Positions 10,291-21,837 of a stretch of DNA of 64,000 bases are shown piece after piece. The notes below the pieces were generated by a model. The model saw only the letters and a program-made list of their open reading frames with translations. It did no database searches and had not been told where the DNA came from. How positions within the stretch are numbered: the stretch's first letter is position 1; every line of letters begins with the position of its first letter. Made by a program: the position numbers and the translations under genes. The stretch is taken from NCBI GenBank assembly GCA_020465985.1, contig JAANYP010002360.1, forward strand, positions 206,059 to 270,058, given 5' to 3'. Source of the DNA: Centrapalus pauciflorus (lineage: Eukaryota; Streptophyta; Magnoliopsida; Asterales; Asteraceae).

Positions 10291-11819
10291 GATTCATACT
10301 GACTTCATATGTATCTGCATCAGATGAAGAAATAGAGTTTGACTTAGGTATAGCATATAAATATTTAAATAAATGACTAACTCTTCTTGTTCGGATGAGA
10401 TGGTATTCAGTGATGCAGATGGTGTCTGAATTTTTTCAGACAGATTTGTTGGAACTGGTTCTGAACTAAGTCGTTCAGAAGTATTTTTGGAGTCAGCTAA
10501 GTCATCGAATGTGATGTTCACACTCTCATTAACTGTCTTGGTACGTTTGTTGTACACCCGATATGAAGCAGAGTTCTTGGAGTACCAAATGAAAACCGCT
10601 TTCTCTCCTTTAGCATTGAACTTACCGAGATTATCATTATCGTTCTTAAAGAAGCACGTACAACCAATGACACGAAAGTGTTTGACATTAGGTGCACATT
10701 TATTAATAATCTTATTGTGTGTTTTACCAAACTGTTTGTTAATGATGGAACGATTTTTAGTGTAGCACGCAGTGTCTACAGCTTCAGCCCAAAAGTGCAG
10801 AGGCAGCTTTGAGTATGTTATCATTGATCTTGCTGCTTCAGCAAGGGTGTGATTCCGTCATTCCACAAAACCGTTCTATTATGGAGTTCTAGCAGCGGTA
10901 TACTGATAGGTTATACTGACGGAACCCAAGAATGCGTATAGATCGTTGTTTTTGAACTCTGTACCGTTGTCTGTGCGGCTCGCTTGGGCTAGAAGTTGAA
11001 GATTAACTTGAGTCATTTTCAGAAAAGAAATGATCAAGTAAGGGGTTGTGTAGTGTTTGTCCATCATTAAAATGTACTTCTTGGTATTGATGCTCTGAAT
11101 GTGCATTGGACCACACAAATCCATGTGAATTAACTTCAGTGGTTGTGTAGTGTTTAGCACATGTTTCGGTTTGTGGGATGCCTTCTTGATTTTACCCTTT
11201 CCGCAGGAAGCACGCAGTTGATCTTTGTCAAACTTTAGATTCGGTATGCCTCGAACAAGAAGATCTGTAGCAAGCTTGGTTATGTTTTTAAAATTTAGAT
11301 GAGAGAATCCCTTGTGCCATAACCAAGACTGTCGAGATGTCTCTTTAGAGAGAAGACAAATTGTGTGGTAAACTTTGACCTTAGACAAGTCGATGGTGTA
11401 CAGATTGGAGCAACGCGTTACGAAAAGTATTTGTTTTCAGTAGGAGACCGAATGCTGCATCTCGTGGTTTTGAACAATACCTCAAGTCCTTTATCACACT
11501 GTTCGCCAAGAATGAATAGGTTGTGACCAAGACCTTGGACGTAAGAGACTTGAGTGATTTTGAGATTGTCCATTTCAAGATCCTCAAAACCACGAATTTG
11601 GGCAACCCCGTTGTTACCGAATTTCACAGACCCCCATCACACGTTGTAAAAATGGAAAGAATATCCTTCCAATCCAGTCATGTGTAGTGAGCATCCAGAG
11701 TCTAATATCCACACACTGTTTTCTTGAAAGCAAGAGTCCGATTAGTGTATGTAGCAATTGATGTTCGGGTCCTAAACAGATTGTTCAGAAACTATACCAG
11801 TGAAGTACGGGTCTTACTC
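10291..11819 (-). pseudogene. Cop-3 protease, GAG-pre-integrase and integrase, decayed
   Basis: Reading down the minus strand: a protease start with LDSGCSLHMTG (about 11655-11720), GAG-pre-integrase (11381-11640, with VQGLGHNLFILGEQCDKGL), then an LWHKGFSHLNF zinc-type motif and integrase (10294-11388) with LIHMDLCGPM, RTDNGTEFKNN and a C-terminal part with FWAEAVDTACY and FRVIGCTCFF. The segment joining RTDNG to the catalytic Glu region is broken by a stop near 10870. The insertion point of Cop-4 (11820) lies just upstream of the protease motif. Confidence 0.85.
11815..11819. repeat. Target-site duplication of Cop-4 (TACTC), left copy
   Basis: TACTC at 11815-11819 is repeated exactly at 24787-24791, directly outside the two LTRs. 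Five bases is the usual length for Copia integrases. Confidence 0.92.
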
Positions 11820-12495
11820 TGTAAGGTCTACCACTACACAGATCTATCTAGACGCGGAACCGTCAATGAGTGGGGAATCCTCGTTACTGGGTAGACGGTA
11901 ACAACTCTCACTAGGAACACGGAGACTATCAATAGGCTGTACGAACTACGACGGACGTACCTACGAATTGATTCTCTCCGAAAGAACACTAACACTGATG
12001 ATAAACTCGAAATCGCCTTTTGCTTAATCTCTCTCGAATTCTGCAAAAAGTCTCATAATTATTCGAGTCTATTCCTAATTATAGAGGTTAATTCGAGTCT
12101 GCCATGGGCCAAACTCGAATCAGGCCCAAGGCCCATTCGAGTTTGTCCCCACTGACACTCTCGAATCTGCCTACTGGAACACATTCGAATCTGCTATAGA
12201 TTCGAATCTGATTAACTTGAATTCGAATTTAACCTAAATTCGACTTTCATATATTAAACCTGTATTTGAAACTTATGTTTTTAACTTACGTTTGATTTTA
12301 TCTTTGATCTTTATGTTTGAACTTCTTGTAATACGTTACATCAAGTTCAAACATACAATCAATAATAATTATCAAACATATATAAACATATATACATATA
12401 TAACCAACACTCGTTAAAACTCAATACTTTGAATATTACTTAAACCAAAATGTTAGATCACTTAGACTGCTATCGTCACACAGGGTGTACCAACA
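11820..12495 (-). repeat. 3' LTR of Cop-4 (676 bp)
   Basis: On the minus strand it begins TGTTGGTACACC (at 12495) and ends CCTTACA (at 11820). Its match to 24111-24786 is near complete. It carries about ten TCGA-core motifs. Confidence 0.95.
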
Positions 12496-12515
12496 GACTC
12501 CCCCTTGACGATAGC
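12469..12515 (-). other. Inverted repeat bracketing polypurine tract and LTR start (Cop-4)
   Basis: Arms at 12469-12478 and 12506-12515 (GCTATCGTCA and TGACGATAGC) pair perfectly over 10 bp. The 27-base loop holds the polypurine tract (minus strand AAGGGGGAGTC, 12496-12506) and the first bases of the LTR. The inner arm lies in noncoding tail sequence after the third ORF. Confidence 0.85.
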
Positions 12516-12586
12516 TTCTAACTATTATTTACATCTTGATTAAGTACTGGAGCTATATATACTACTACATGCGTATATACCTGCAT

Positions 12587-14999
12587 CTATACATACTCTG
12601 ACAACTTTTTGGAACTTTCTGGCTCAGATCTCCATCCTTCATGAAAGAAGATATGCTGGCCATGAAGCTTCTTCAGATCGTCCTTTGACAGATTTATCAG
12701 ATGCAGTGGATCATACACTCTCAAAATAACTTTGTCGTCTTGATCCTCCATGATAGTTTCAGCAGTTTCATTATCAAGGTACCACCACTTCATGTTGCCC
12801 AAAGTATCTTGTGGCATCTTCTTCATTGGCACCCTTCTAAAGCATTTAACAGGCTTGTAAACCATTTTCGCCCATGGTCGTCCTGTATGAGGATCTATTC
12901 TTGAAGTATCCTCGACTCTTTTTCCAGAGCTTGGTTTGAGTCTTTCAAACCTTCCCGATCTCCCCTCTCGTCTGATTATCTTAGCGATCACTTCAGCATA
13001 GGGGTCATTTCCGATATTGATCAACTCTTTCCAAGCCAGCTCCTTCACCTCTACCTTCAGCAATGTGTTGAACACTTTAAGCTTGCGCCTCAGGTATTGG
13101 AGACCATCTCTTCTCTTTAGAATAAAAAGCTGCAGTTCCCTGTCGAAGAACCAGCTAATAATGCCTCCCGAGAAGTTTCCTGCACCCGGAATCCTCATCG
13201 TCTTCTTTATTTTTGGCTCAGTCTTCTTCTCTTCCTTGCGGAACAAAAGATTTAGCAATTCAGCCTGCTCGACTCTCTTTCAGCCTCTTCCATTACTGAA
13301 TCATCTACCGAAGCCACTTTGATGTCATCAATATCTATTACATGTTGATCAGTATGCTCATATAATTCTGTGACAGGCTGGGATTGAATGATTACTTCAT
13401 TTACATTATCGTCTTCATCTATCACAACCTCATCATCAGACTTCCAGTCAGCAATATCATCTGGAATGAACTCTCCTTCTTCTAGATCTTCTATATCATC
13501 TTCAAAATTGAATTCAAGGTCTAGAGGAGGTTCATCAGTGTCCATCAATGCTTCTATTATCTCACACACTTCACTTTCTGAGACCTTTGACGAACTAGCC
13601 TCTCCTTCTTTAGCTTCTGATTGACTCGGCTCCCCCTGAGTCTGAGCATCCTGAGCAGCAGAAAAATCTACTGGCTCATTCTGTCTTTGAGTGCTGGGAT
13701 CATTGCCGTTGCCATCTTCATTATCATCATCATCATCCCTGCGCACTTCTACTTGATCACGGCAGGAAGTATCCCCCTGAGCCTTTATATTTTTCATTAA
13801 TTGCTCAATTAGGGAGCGCATCGATCTTATTTCAGCTGCTTGATCAGCTACAAACGTTTTCAGCTCCAAGTTCTGTTCCTGTACCTTGTCCACAATCTTT
13901 TTCATGTCGGCATTCTCATTATCCAGATTTGCATTATGCTTTTGAATCTCACCGATAGCCGTTGTCAGGCCAAAGATTTGAATCTCCTGGAAGTCAACTC
14001 TATAACCTTTGATTCTTTGCGTAGGTGGATGAGGTGGATGGAATGGATTGTATTGGGGTCGGAAGGATGGGTGATGGGATGTACGGTTCAACATGTGGTG
14101 GTGATGGTGGAATGGTAGTTTGAGGGTCCTGAGGCTGAGGAATTTCAGGCTGTGCAGCTGAAGCTGAGGTAGCTCCCTGCATAAAACGATGACGCTTAGC
14201 CCTTTGCCTTGTCAATAGCGGGACAACTTCTTCTTCTTCGAAATCAGAGTCATCAGACTCTCGTGTTGGTCGTCGCCGGGAAGCTTCTTCATTCACCACT
14301 AACCTTGATCCATAAGTTCCTATTTGGACAGACGGTTCTGCAGTGACGGACTCTGGAACTTCAACCTCTATTTCTTCCATATCTTCAGACTCAGTAGCTG
14401 ACGATGACATGTCATTACCGGTTTGATCAGGTTGATATTCATCGACATCCCTAAGAACATCTTCTTCTCCTTCCGGAGGCTCTTGCAATTCTCCAACAAA
14501 CGCTGCTGATATTTCTTCATTGGCATTAGGACCAGCTTCCCAAATCTCATGTAGTGTTTGACACAACTGATCAGATTCAACTGGTACATTAGAAGGCCCT
14601 GCATCTTGTGCCTCTTGAGGATGCCTTGGTAACATCCAAACTATAACCCATCCTCAGAAAAGCAGCCTGCCTAATACTTTACGGAAAGTCTATAGGCCCA
14701 TTCTCTTCTTCCTGAGTTCCCAGCTGCAGAACTTGACGTAACATATCTACAGAGAATACTAACGGCTGTCCTGCTATCCTTGTCCTTAGAACAGTTGGGG
14801 TGACGGTACAATCAACTTGCAAATGTTCATAAAACTGCCGCACATAGGGAATAACGATTTGGATGTTATGGGATAATGCAAACGAAATCCTAGACTCCAC
14901 TAGGAAATCCACCATTTGGCGGAAACCCTGCACTTCAGGGATATTATGGTCAGGGGGAATGACCATATTATGCTTTGGCACAAACACTCGATCCGCCAT
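12587..14999 (-). pseudogene. Third ORF after pol in Cop-4 (broken in several places)
   Basis: Begins at ATG 14999 (MADRVFVPKHNMVIPP). The first 106 residues form a domain with FRQMVDFLVESRISFAL and IVIPYVRQFYEHLQV, related to the start of the Cop-2/Cop-5 third ORF. It stops at 14679. Frameshifted continuations are an acidic, Ser/Thr-rich part (14000-14635), a coiled-coil (about 13780-13990, with heptad-like leucines and LELKTFVADQAAEIRSMRSL) followed by a D/E-rich tail (13252-13770), and a basic C-terminal domain (12587-13258). Compared with Cop-1, a 2-base loss near 13265 splits the last two parts. It is placed where SIRE elements carry an envelope-like ORF. I see no signal peptide or clear membrane anchor, so envelope function is not supported by sequence alone. 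Confidence 0.75.
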
Positions 15000-15952
15000 G
15001 TCTGCACAATAGATAAAATATTAGAATCATTAAAAATGAATAAACTTGATTAAATTCAAATTTGGTTTATTTTGAACTTGTTTAAGTACAAAATCTACCA
15101 CATATGAATTTCTGCAAGTTTAATTAAATTTAAATTGGCTAATTCAAATAAATTGACATATTCGAAACAAACAGATTCGAAGTAACTATCTTTCGAGTTT
15201 GATGACACATTCGAATGTAGTGACCTTCTCGAGTTTACTGACAAACTCGAGAATAGTCCGGAACAGATTCGAAATAGTCGTCCCAACTCATCACAAAAAT
15301 CCATGATTTTAACCAATTTGGACTCAGAAAATCACATTCATTAGCCCTACTAGGTTCTAATCACAGATATTCGCATTTAATTTGACTCTTTATCGGTCCA
15401 AACTTTGTAATTTTGAAAAACAAGATTTCGACCAATAAACCTTCAAAAATCGGTGATTTTGGCTTAAATGTTGTATAAGACTACTTAAATATTGTACAAA
15501 CCAGTTGTTTATACCTAGATCTAGGAGTAGAATCGAACACACAAGCAAGAAACTCGACAAATAGTGTTTTTAGTGAAAAACGGTAAACTCGAGAGAAATA
15601 GATTCGAAATCGCTGGATAGATTCGAAGGGACAGATTCGAAAATAGATAGAGTAATGACCATTACTGTTAACCTATTTATACCACCTACCTTCGAGTCTA
15701 TGGCCGCTTTCGAATCTACTGACAGATTCGAGAACACCCAAATTCGATATTGACCTAAACTCGAATTACCTCCTGAAACTTTGAACATTTCGAAAATTTT
15801 GAAGTAAAATCAACTTTTTCAACCTTTTCACCCTTATTGTGTAACGGAATAAACTATGCCAAATCTTTTACCCTAAGCACAATATTTTCACGCAATGTTT
15901 ATTTTATTCAACTATGAATGCACACTCAGTAATTTTTGACCTTTTTCCTGAG

Positions 15953-16048
15953 TAAAATAAAATAAAATAAAATAAACTAAAAATAAAAATAAAAATAAAA
16001 ATAAAAATAAAAATAAAATAAAATAAAATAAAATAAAATAAAAATAAG
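15953..16048. repeat. AAAAT / AAAAAT microsatellite
   Basis: About 96 bp of AAAAT units flanking a block of AAAAAT units inside the Cop-4 spacer. One ACTAA interruption sits near 15976. Confidence 0.95.
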
Positions 16049-16426
16049 TAATAGTACAAAGTAAAAAATACACTTATTAACATTTACAACCTATGCTAAG
16101 CACTTAACAAAATATTTTTGATGAACATAGTCAAAGAAAGGTTCAACCAGATAGCGATGTCAGATACTCACTTTCAGTACTTAAACATTCACACTTAGAA
16201 ATTTTTGATTCCTTTGATTGTTTGTCGTGAAATACCCATTTAGCCGATTGTTGGTATTTACCCCATTAAACATTCTACATTTTGGAATATCCCTTGGCAT
16301 TTTTATTTATCATGAAATTATCTTACGTGACTCAGACATAGACATACTTTTATGATCAAGGCATACAGACAATGATTCTAACTTGTTGGTATTTGCAAAC
16401 TTTCTTTAAAAGACAAACATCGGACA

Positions 16427-16600
16427 CAGGTCTGTATTTTCATACAACAAAGTGTCTTAGTTTGACTTAAGGTTTAATTTTTAAAGCTAGCAAGACAGCG
16501 GTGACAGGTCTGTACCGACGTACAACAAAGCGACTTATCTTGCTAACTTGAATCAAAATAGAGGCAACAGGTCTGTACTTACGTACAACAAAGTTACGTG
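16427..16600. repeat. Three spaced copies of a 30-bp repeat in the Cop-4 spacer
   Basis: Copies begin at 16427, 16505 and 16568 and read CAGGTCTGTA, five or six variable bases, then TACAACAAAG. Copies 2 and 3 contain GTAC on both sides of the centre and so are partly palindromic. Spacing is 78 and 63 bp. Confidence 0.85.
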
Positions 16601-17159
16601 TTTTTGACTCTCAATTCCTTATGATTTTTTCTGTGTTTTCCATTTTTAGATGTATTTGATGTTGCTATACATCCCCAGAAAGTTTGCATACCTCATTTAG
16701 ACTCAAAGTTTGTATGTCTTGTACATAAAAATTAAGACTGATTGGTCATACATCTAAGTTAGAGATACGTTTGACTTTTTCTTGAATATTTTATTAGCTT
16801 TGAGACTCCCTATATGTATTATGCTTACCAACACATCAAACTAAAATTAAGTATAACACTTAGAATTTTAGGTGCATTATGTGTGAAAGCCTAAACACTT
16901 AGAGTCTGTAACGACTGTGCTAATTTTCGTCACTTTGAACCTATGCATCTAAGACTTAACTCTTTTTCTGATATTCTCTTTTTTTTTTGAATTTTTATGG
17001 GTTTCTCTCTTTTTTCTTTTGTTCTTCATAAGAAATAGCAATAAAAGAAGATAACCTACTAACTTACTAAAATAGAAACTATCCTAATTTAGAAGACTTA
17101 CTATAAAAAGAAAGAAAGACTACAGCTATAAAAGGAAATAAACTACTACCAAGGTCAAT

Positions 17160-20100
17160 TTACTCTTTGTTGCGCACTCCATTTAGTTGAATTAAATATT
17201 CAAACCGTGACTTATCAAAGGCTTTGGTAAATAAATCAGCATTATTATCGTCCGTTGCCACTTTTACCAATTTGATTAAGTTCTTTTTCAGCACAATCAC
17301 GAATAAAATGATGCCTTATGTCTATGTGCTTTGTTTTACTATGTTTAACTGGATTATTTGTTATAGAAATTGTAGATTGGTTATCTATCCTAATGGGAGT
17401 TTGAGTGTAAGCCAAACCATAATCCCGCAATTGTTGTTGTATCCACAGAACCTGTGAGCAGCAACTACCAGCAGCAACATACTCGGCCTCGCACGTTGAC
17501 ACGGCTACCGACGTCTGTTTCTTGCATTGCCAGGAAACCAGTCTCCCTCCTAGGAAGTGACAACCTCCAGTTGTTGATTTTCGCGTCAAGCTGCATCCTC
17601 CATAGTCAGAATCCGTGAACGTCTCCAACTCTAGATCTCCTTCTGCGTGATACCAAAGTCCCAGCTTCGGTTTCGACTTGAGGTATCGTAGAATCCGCTT
17701 CACAGCTTTCATATGCATCTCCTTCGGATTTGCTTGAAACCTAGCACAAATACACACAGCAAATATGATGTCAGGTCTTGAAGCAGTTAAATACATAAGT
17801 GATCCAATCATGGCCCGATATAATGTCGGATCCACATCGGTATCACTATCAGTACCCGGTCCAAGATTGTGATTGACTTGAATCGGCGTGCTGAAATGGG
17901 CAGTCAGTTTCGTTCCTTCCATCCCGAAGCGTTCCAATATGTCATAGACATACTTCGTCTGATGGATAAACATACCTTCCTTCTTCTGGTCAACTTGTAA
18001 CCCCAAAAAGAAATTTAACTCTTCCGTTGCACTCATCTCGAATTTCGACTTCATCACCTTCTCGAAATCTTTGCACATTTGTTCGTCTGATGATCCAAAA
18101 ATGATATCATCTACGTACACTTGTACCAAGATGAAGTGTTCTCCCTTTCTCTTAACGAACAGCGTACTATCTATCCTACCCCTTTCAAACCCGTTCTCAA
18201 ACAGATGATTTGATAAGGTTTCGTACCACGCCCTTGGTGCTTGTTGCAATCCATATAGAGCCTTATCTAAATGATATACTCTATCAGGATATTTTGGATC
18301 TGTAAATCCGGGCGGCTGTTCTACATACACCAGCTCCTTCACTTTCCCATAGAGGAAAGCACTCTTTACATCTAGTTGATAAACCTTAAAGCCCTTGAAG
18401 GAAGCAAAAGCCAGAAACAGCCTAATGGCTTCCAGCCTAGCTACTGGCGCAAATACCTCATTGTAATCGATTCCCTCCTCTTGGTTGAAACCCTTTACAA
18501 CTAACCTAGCCTTGTTGCGTGTGACTATACCCCGATCGTCTCTTTTGCACTTAAAAACCTATTTGGTTCCTATTGCAATTTCCCCTCGAGGTAATGGAAC
18601 TAACTCCCACACTTCTAGTTTCCTAAACTGAGAGAGTTCTTCCTGCATCGCTTCAACCCATGAGTTATCCTTAAGTGCCACTTGCACATTTTTAGGCTCT
18701 ACTTGCGAGATGAAACAAGAATAGAGACAAGTATGATATGCCTCGGAGTCATTTGTCATCGACAACAACACAGTGTTGTTATTTAAACTGCTCCTAGTCC
18801 TCACACCTTCGTTAGGATTTCCTATGATGCTTTTTATAGGATGGTTCTTGTTGATCCTAGAGGTCTCTATCTCGTCAACTCTCGGATTATCTCCTAAGTT
18901 AGATCCTATTTCACCTAATGGGGGAACAGCCTCAGCTTCCACATTTTCCTCCTCGTGGAATTTTTCCTCAGAGTTGGAATTTGTTGCCTGAGTCTGATTC
19001 TCAGTTGAAGGTGCCTCTGGATCAGTAACTTCTGGAGATCCATCTTCAGTCTAAGTAGGCTCGGATGTGGATTGAAATGTAGTCCTCGGAGAGGTATGAC
19101 CTTCGTCATTCAGATGCAACGTCGCCATGTCCTTTTCGATTGTACCTGAATTTTCATCCAAAGGAATGTTAAATGACTCAAATAGTTTATCATAGTCAAA
19201 TATCCATTCCGGACCTGTTTGGGGTTCATGTGTATAACTTGTAACTTCAATGTTATACACAATCTCTACTGTACCATTTGTTTTGTTAAAAACCCGTTTG
19301 TTTGGTGAGTTTGGAACATAACCTAGGAAGTATCCTTCGTCAGCCTTTTCACCAAACTTAGGTTGATGTTTTGTTCGCAATAAAGTACATGGTACCCCAA
19401 ACGGTTCGAAGCCAGTTAAATTAGGTGGCCGTTTATTCAAAATTTCATAACAGGTTTTGTTCAAAGATTTGACAGTTAGGATCCGGTTTAAAATATGACA
19501 TGCGGTATTCACTGCCTCCCCCCAAAACATGGTAGGAAGCTTTGAATCCGAAAGCATATTCCTAGCTGCCTCAATCAATGTCCTGTTTTTACGTTCAGCC
19601 ACCCCATTTTGTTGAGGCTCATATGGTGCACTAAATTGATGCACTATGCCCTTTGAGAGGCAATATACACCAATTACAGTGTTTTTGAACTCAGTTCCAT
19701 TATTACTACGAAGCCTTTTAACCCGTGTTCCATAGGAATTCTCCACTTGGTCTAAGAACCCGATGAGCTTGGAAGCCGTCTCGTCCTTTGTAACTAAAAA
19801 GAAAACCCAAGAAAATCGTGAGTAATCGTCAGTGATAACCAAACAATACCAACTACCTCCTATACTCCTTTCGTTGATTGGTCCGAAGAGATCCATATGC
19901 AACAAATCGAATGTAGAGGTTATGGAGTTCTGAGTCTTCGACTTATGTGTCTTCTTATGCTGTTTGCCCTTCTTGCATGGTAGACACTTGTCCTCGAACT
20001 GAACACTCTTCATAGGCACACCTTGCACCAACCCATTTTTCGTTATATAGTTCATTTTTCTTAGGTGCAAATGTGCCATGCGTCTGTGCCACAACACTGA

Positions 20101-20547
20101 TTCCGTCTCCGAAGCTTTGGATAACAAACAGATTGGCCCCATCGAAGTCTCCGGATTGTTCATATCAAGCATATACAAGTCATTCTTCCTTGGTGCCCGC
20201 ATCAATATCCACTCTTCAGGAATCTTGAACCCCGGTTTTAGTACTAACGCTTCAGTGTCAGTGAACAGCACTGAATTCTTCTTGTCACAGATTTGAGATA
20301 CACTAATGAGATTGTGAACCAGTTTATCAACATGATAAACTTGATCCAACTTGATAGTCCCATTAGTGACCACTCCAGTACCCGTGATGTTTCCTCCTTT
20401 ATTTCCCGCGAATGATACAAATCCCCGATTCCCACCCTTGAAGTCTGTAAGGAGACTTCTATCCCCTGTCATGTGCCTGGAGCATCCACTGTCGACGAAC
20501 CATTTGTTGTTTGGACCAGTGGTAATCTCCTACACATGAAAGAAAAT
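17160..20547 (-). pseudogene. Cop-4 pol: protease, integrase, RT, RNase H (two stops, one late frameshift)
   Basis: One frame runs from the protease motif FVDSGCSRHMTG (about 20465-20500) down to 17245. It shows GAG-pre-integrase (LISVSQICD, LWHRRMAHLHL), integrase with HMDLFGPI, VITDDYSRFSW, RSNNGTEFKN (Asn in place of the usual Asp) and PQQNGVAERKNRTLIEAAR, RT with LDVKSAFLYG, DKALYGLQQAPRAWYE and an intact YVDDIIFGS, and RNase H with TDSDYGG, CEAEYVAAGSCC and KHIDIRHHFIRD. Breaks are TAG at 19051, TAG at 18559 (in place of a Trp before VFKCKR) and a frameshift near 17290 that cuts the last residues; the natural stop is probably at 17160. With so few lesions it was active not long ago. The Asn in the second integrase acidic position would itself abolish activity. 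Confidence 0.9.
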
Positions 20548-20611
20548 AGGTTAGTTATCACGGGGAACCCAAGCCATAACTGACTTGGTTATACCATTCT
20601 CGTCCACATAC
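20530..20611 (-). other. Candidate 82-nt intron at the gag/pol boundary (Cop-4)
   Basis: On the minus strand it starts GTATGTGG and ends TTTCTTTCATGTGTAG. ACTAAC lies about 25 bases before the end, and it contains the in-frame TAA that closes the gag-linker ORF. Cop-7 has the same layout and length at 58636-58717. Confidence 0.45.
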
Positions 20612-21837
20612 TTAAACTCTTTCAAATACCCATCTCGCCTTTCAGGTGACTTGGGTCTTTGAACAGGAGTTTGTTGTGGTGTCGAGTGATATAAATTCAC
20701 TCTCTGCCTTTGAGTAGGCATTTGTTGTGGAGCTCTAGAATAATTCCGATTATATTGCATTTCAGATTGTGATCCCTGAGCTCTTACCGGTGTGTGATGC
20801 CTAATAGGAGTGTGTGACCTAACCGGAGTGTATGCTCTGCTAGGTGTTGTGCTCCTATATTGTTGTTGAGGTCCAGACCTAGACTGATTTACGACTCTAT
20901 TCGGTGAATTAGTCCTAACCACTTCCTTTGGTCCAACCTTTACCGGTATTTGTTTCACAACTTGTTTTGGTGTAGCCTGCACAGTTTTCTCGGTACTCTG
21001 AGAACTACTGGTGCTTGCCACATTTGTTGAGGGCTTCACTGGTGTTGGCTTCCCTGACTTAGGTGTAATTTCAGTTTTCCTAAGCGGAAAGTTAGAAGCA
21101 ACATGCCCCTTTTCATGACATCTAAAGCAGGACATCTTGTCTATGGACTTCTTGTGTGTGCCCTTAGTCTTAGGTGTCTCACTTGTGTCCTGATCTTTTT
21201 GAACATATATTGCGACTGGTTCATCGTCCTGATCATTAAAATCAATTTTATGTTTTCCAGCTGGTGTTTCACTGGAGGAAGACCCAAATTTGACTGTCTT
21301 AACCTTGACGGTTGTATCAGTCACCTTAGGTGTATTTTCATTTACAGGCTCAGATACAGGTGCAGGTAATTCCTCTAAGTCTACTGAGTTCTCAGTTTTC
21401 TCCTGAGGTTGAGGCACGTAGTTTGCATTAAAAGGAGGAGGAATCTCATGAAATCCTAGACCTACAGGCTTTTTAGATTGGCGTTGAGCATCTAAAACTT
21501 TTCCTAGGTTCATACTTGAGTTCCTAAACTTTTCTAGCTTACTATTGGCCTCTGCTACCTTCACCTTAGTTTCAGCTAGCTCTACTTCTTTGGTCTTTAG
21601 ATCTTTGGTCAAAGCCTCTACATGCTCATACATCAGTTCTAATCTAACGCACTGCTCACTCAGCTTGTCTTTTAGAACTATGACATCTTGAGCATCAACT
21701 TTAAGCTTATCCTTAAGATCTTGCTTAATGTCATTCAGGCTAGCGTTATCAGATTTTAAAGAATCATTTTGAGCAGTTATGTTTTTATGTGATTCTAATA
21801 CTAGATTCAACCTATCGTTAGAAGTAACAAATAACAT
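20551..21837 (-). CDS. Cop-4 gag-linker: coiled coil and second zinc knuckle
   Basis: About 428 residues, read in the pol frame but closed by TAA (VPRDN stop) before protease. The first 150 residues are a predicted coiled coil (repeated Leu/Val with Lys/Glu, e.g. ELMYEHVEALTKDLKTKEVE). Near residue 240 is a zinc-knuckle-like CFRCHEKGHVASNF in which the last Cys is replaced by Phe. A basic Pro/Thr/Arg-rich tail follows, with repeats such as YTPVRSHTPIRHHTPVR, suited to binding RNA. The frame differs from gag; a single-base indel near 21830 explains this, as Cop-7 reads straight through the same place. It belongs to the polyprotein rather than a separate gene. Confidence 0.7.
   Translation of the reverse strand: MLFVTSNDRLNLVLESHKNITAQNDSLKSDNASLNDIKQDLKDKLKVDAQDVIVLKDKLSEQCVRLELMYEHVEALTKDLKTKEVELAETKVKVAEANSKLEKFRNSSMNLGKVLDAQRQSKKPVGLGFHEIPPPFNANYVPQPQEKTENSVDLEELPAPVSEPVNENTPKVTDTTVKVKTVKFGSSSSETPAGKHKIDFNDQDDEPVAIYVQKDQDTSETPKTKGTHKKSIDKMSCFRCHEKGHVASNFPLRKTEITPKSGKPTPVKPSTNVASTSSSQSTEKTVQATPKQVVKQIPVKVGPKEVVRTNSPNRVVNQSRSGPQQQYRSTTPSRAYTPVRSHTPIRHHTPVRAQGSQSEMQYNRNYSRAPQQMPTQRQRVNLYHSTPQQTPVQRPKSPERRDGYLKEFKYVDENGITKSVMAWVPRDN

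Larger units (their letters stand above)
8805..11819 (-). mobile_element. Cop-3 fragment 1: old Copia element (pol part)
   Basis: Degenerate Copia pol on the minus strand. Its upstream part continues right of Cop-4 (24787-25590) and of Cop-5 (34701-37044), and its 3' part lies left of Cop-2 outside the window. Reading the pieces in order gives gag, linker, protease, integrase, RT and RNase H, which shows one element broken by three later insertions. Confidence 0.88.
15000..17159 (-). other. 2.2-kb noncoding spacer between pol and third ORF in Cop-4
   Basis: No convincing gene on either strand. It holds about 20 TCGA-core motifs (15140-15790), an AAAAT-type microsatellite (15953-16048), three copies of a 30-bp repeat (16427-16600) and AT-rich sequence. 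Its length and lack of coding potential are odd for a compact retroelement. It could hold signals for making an RNA for the third ORF. Confidence 0.6.

Noticed and set aside
14000..14635. Acidic ORF as an independent host gene for a regulatory protein.
   Set aside because: It is in the middle of the Cop-4 third ORF, between two LTRs with a TSD, and its neighbours continue it in shifted frames.
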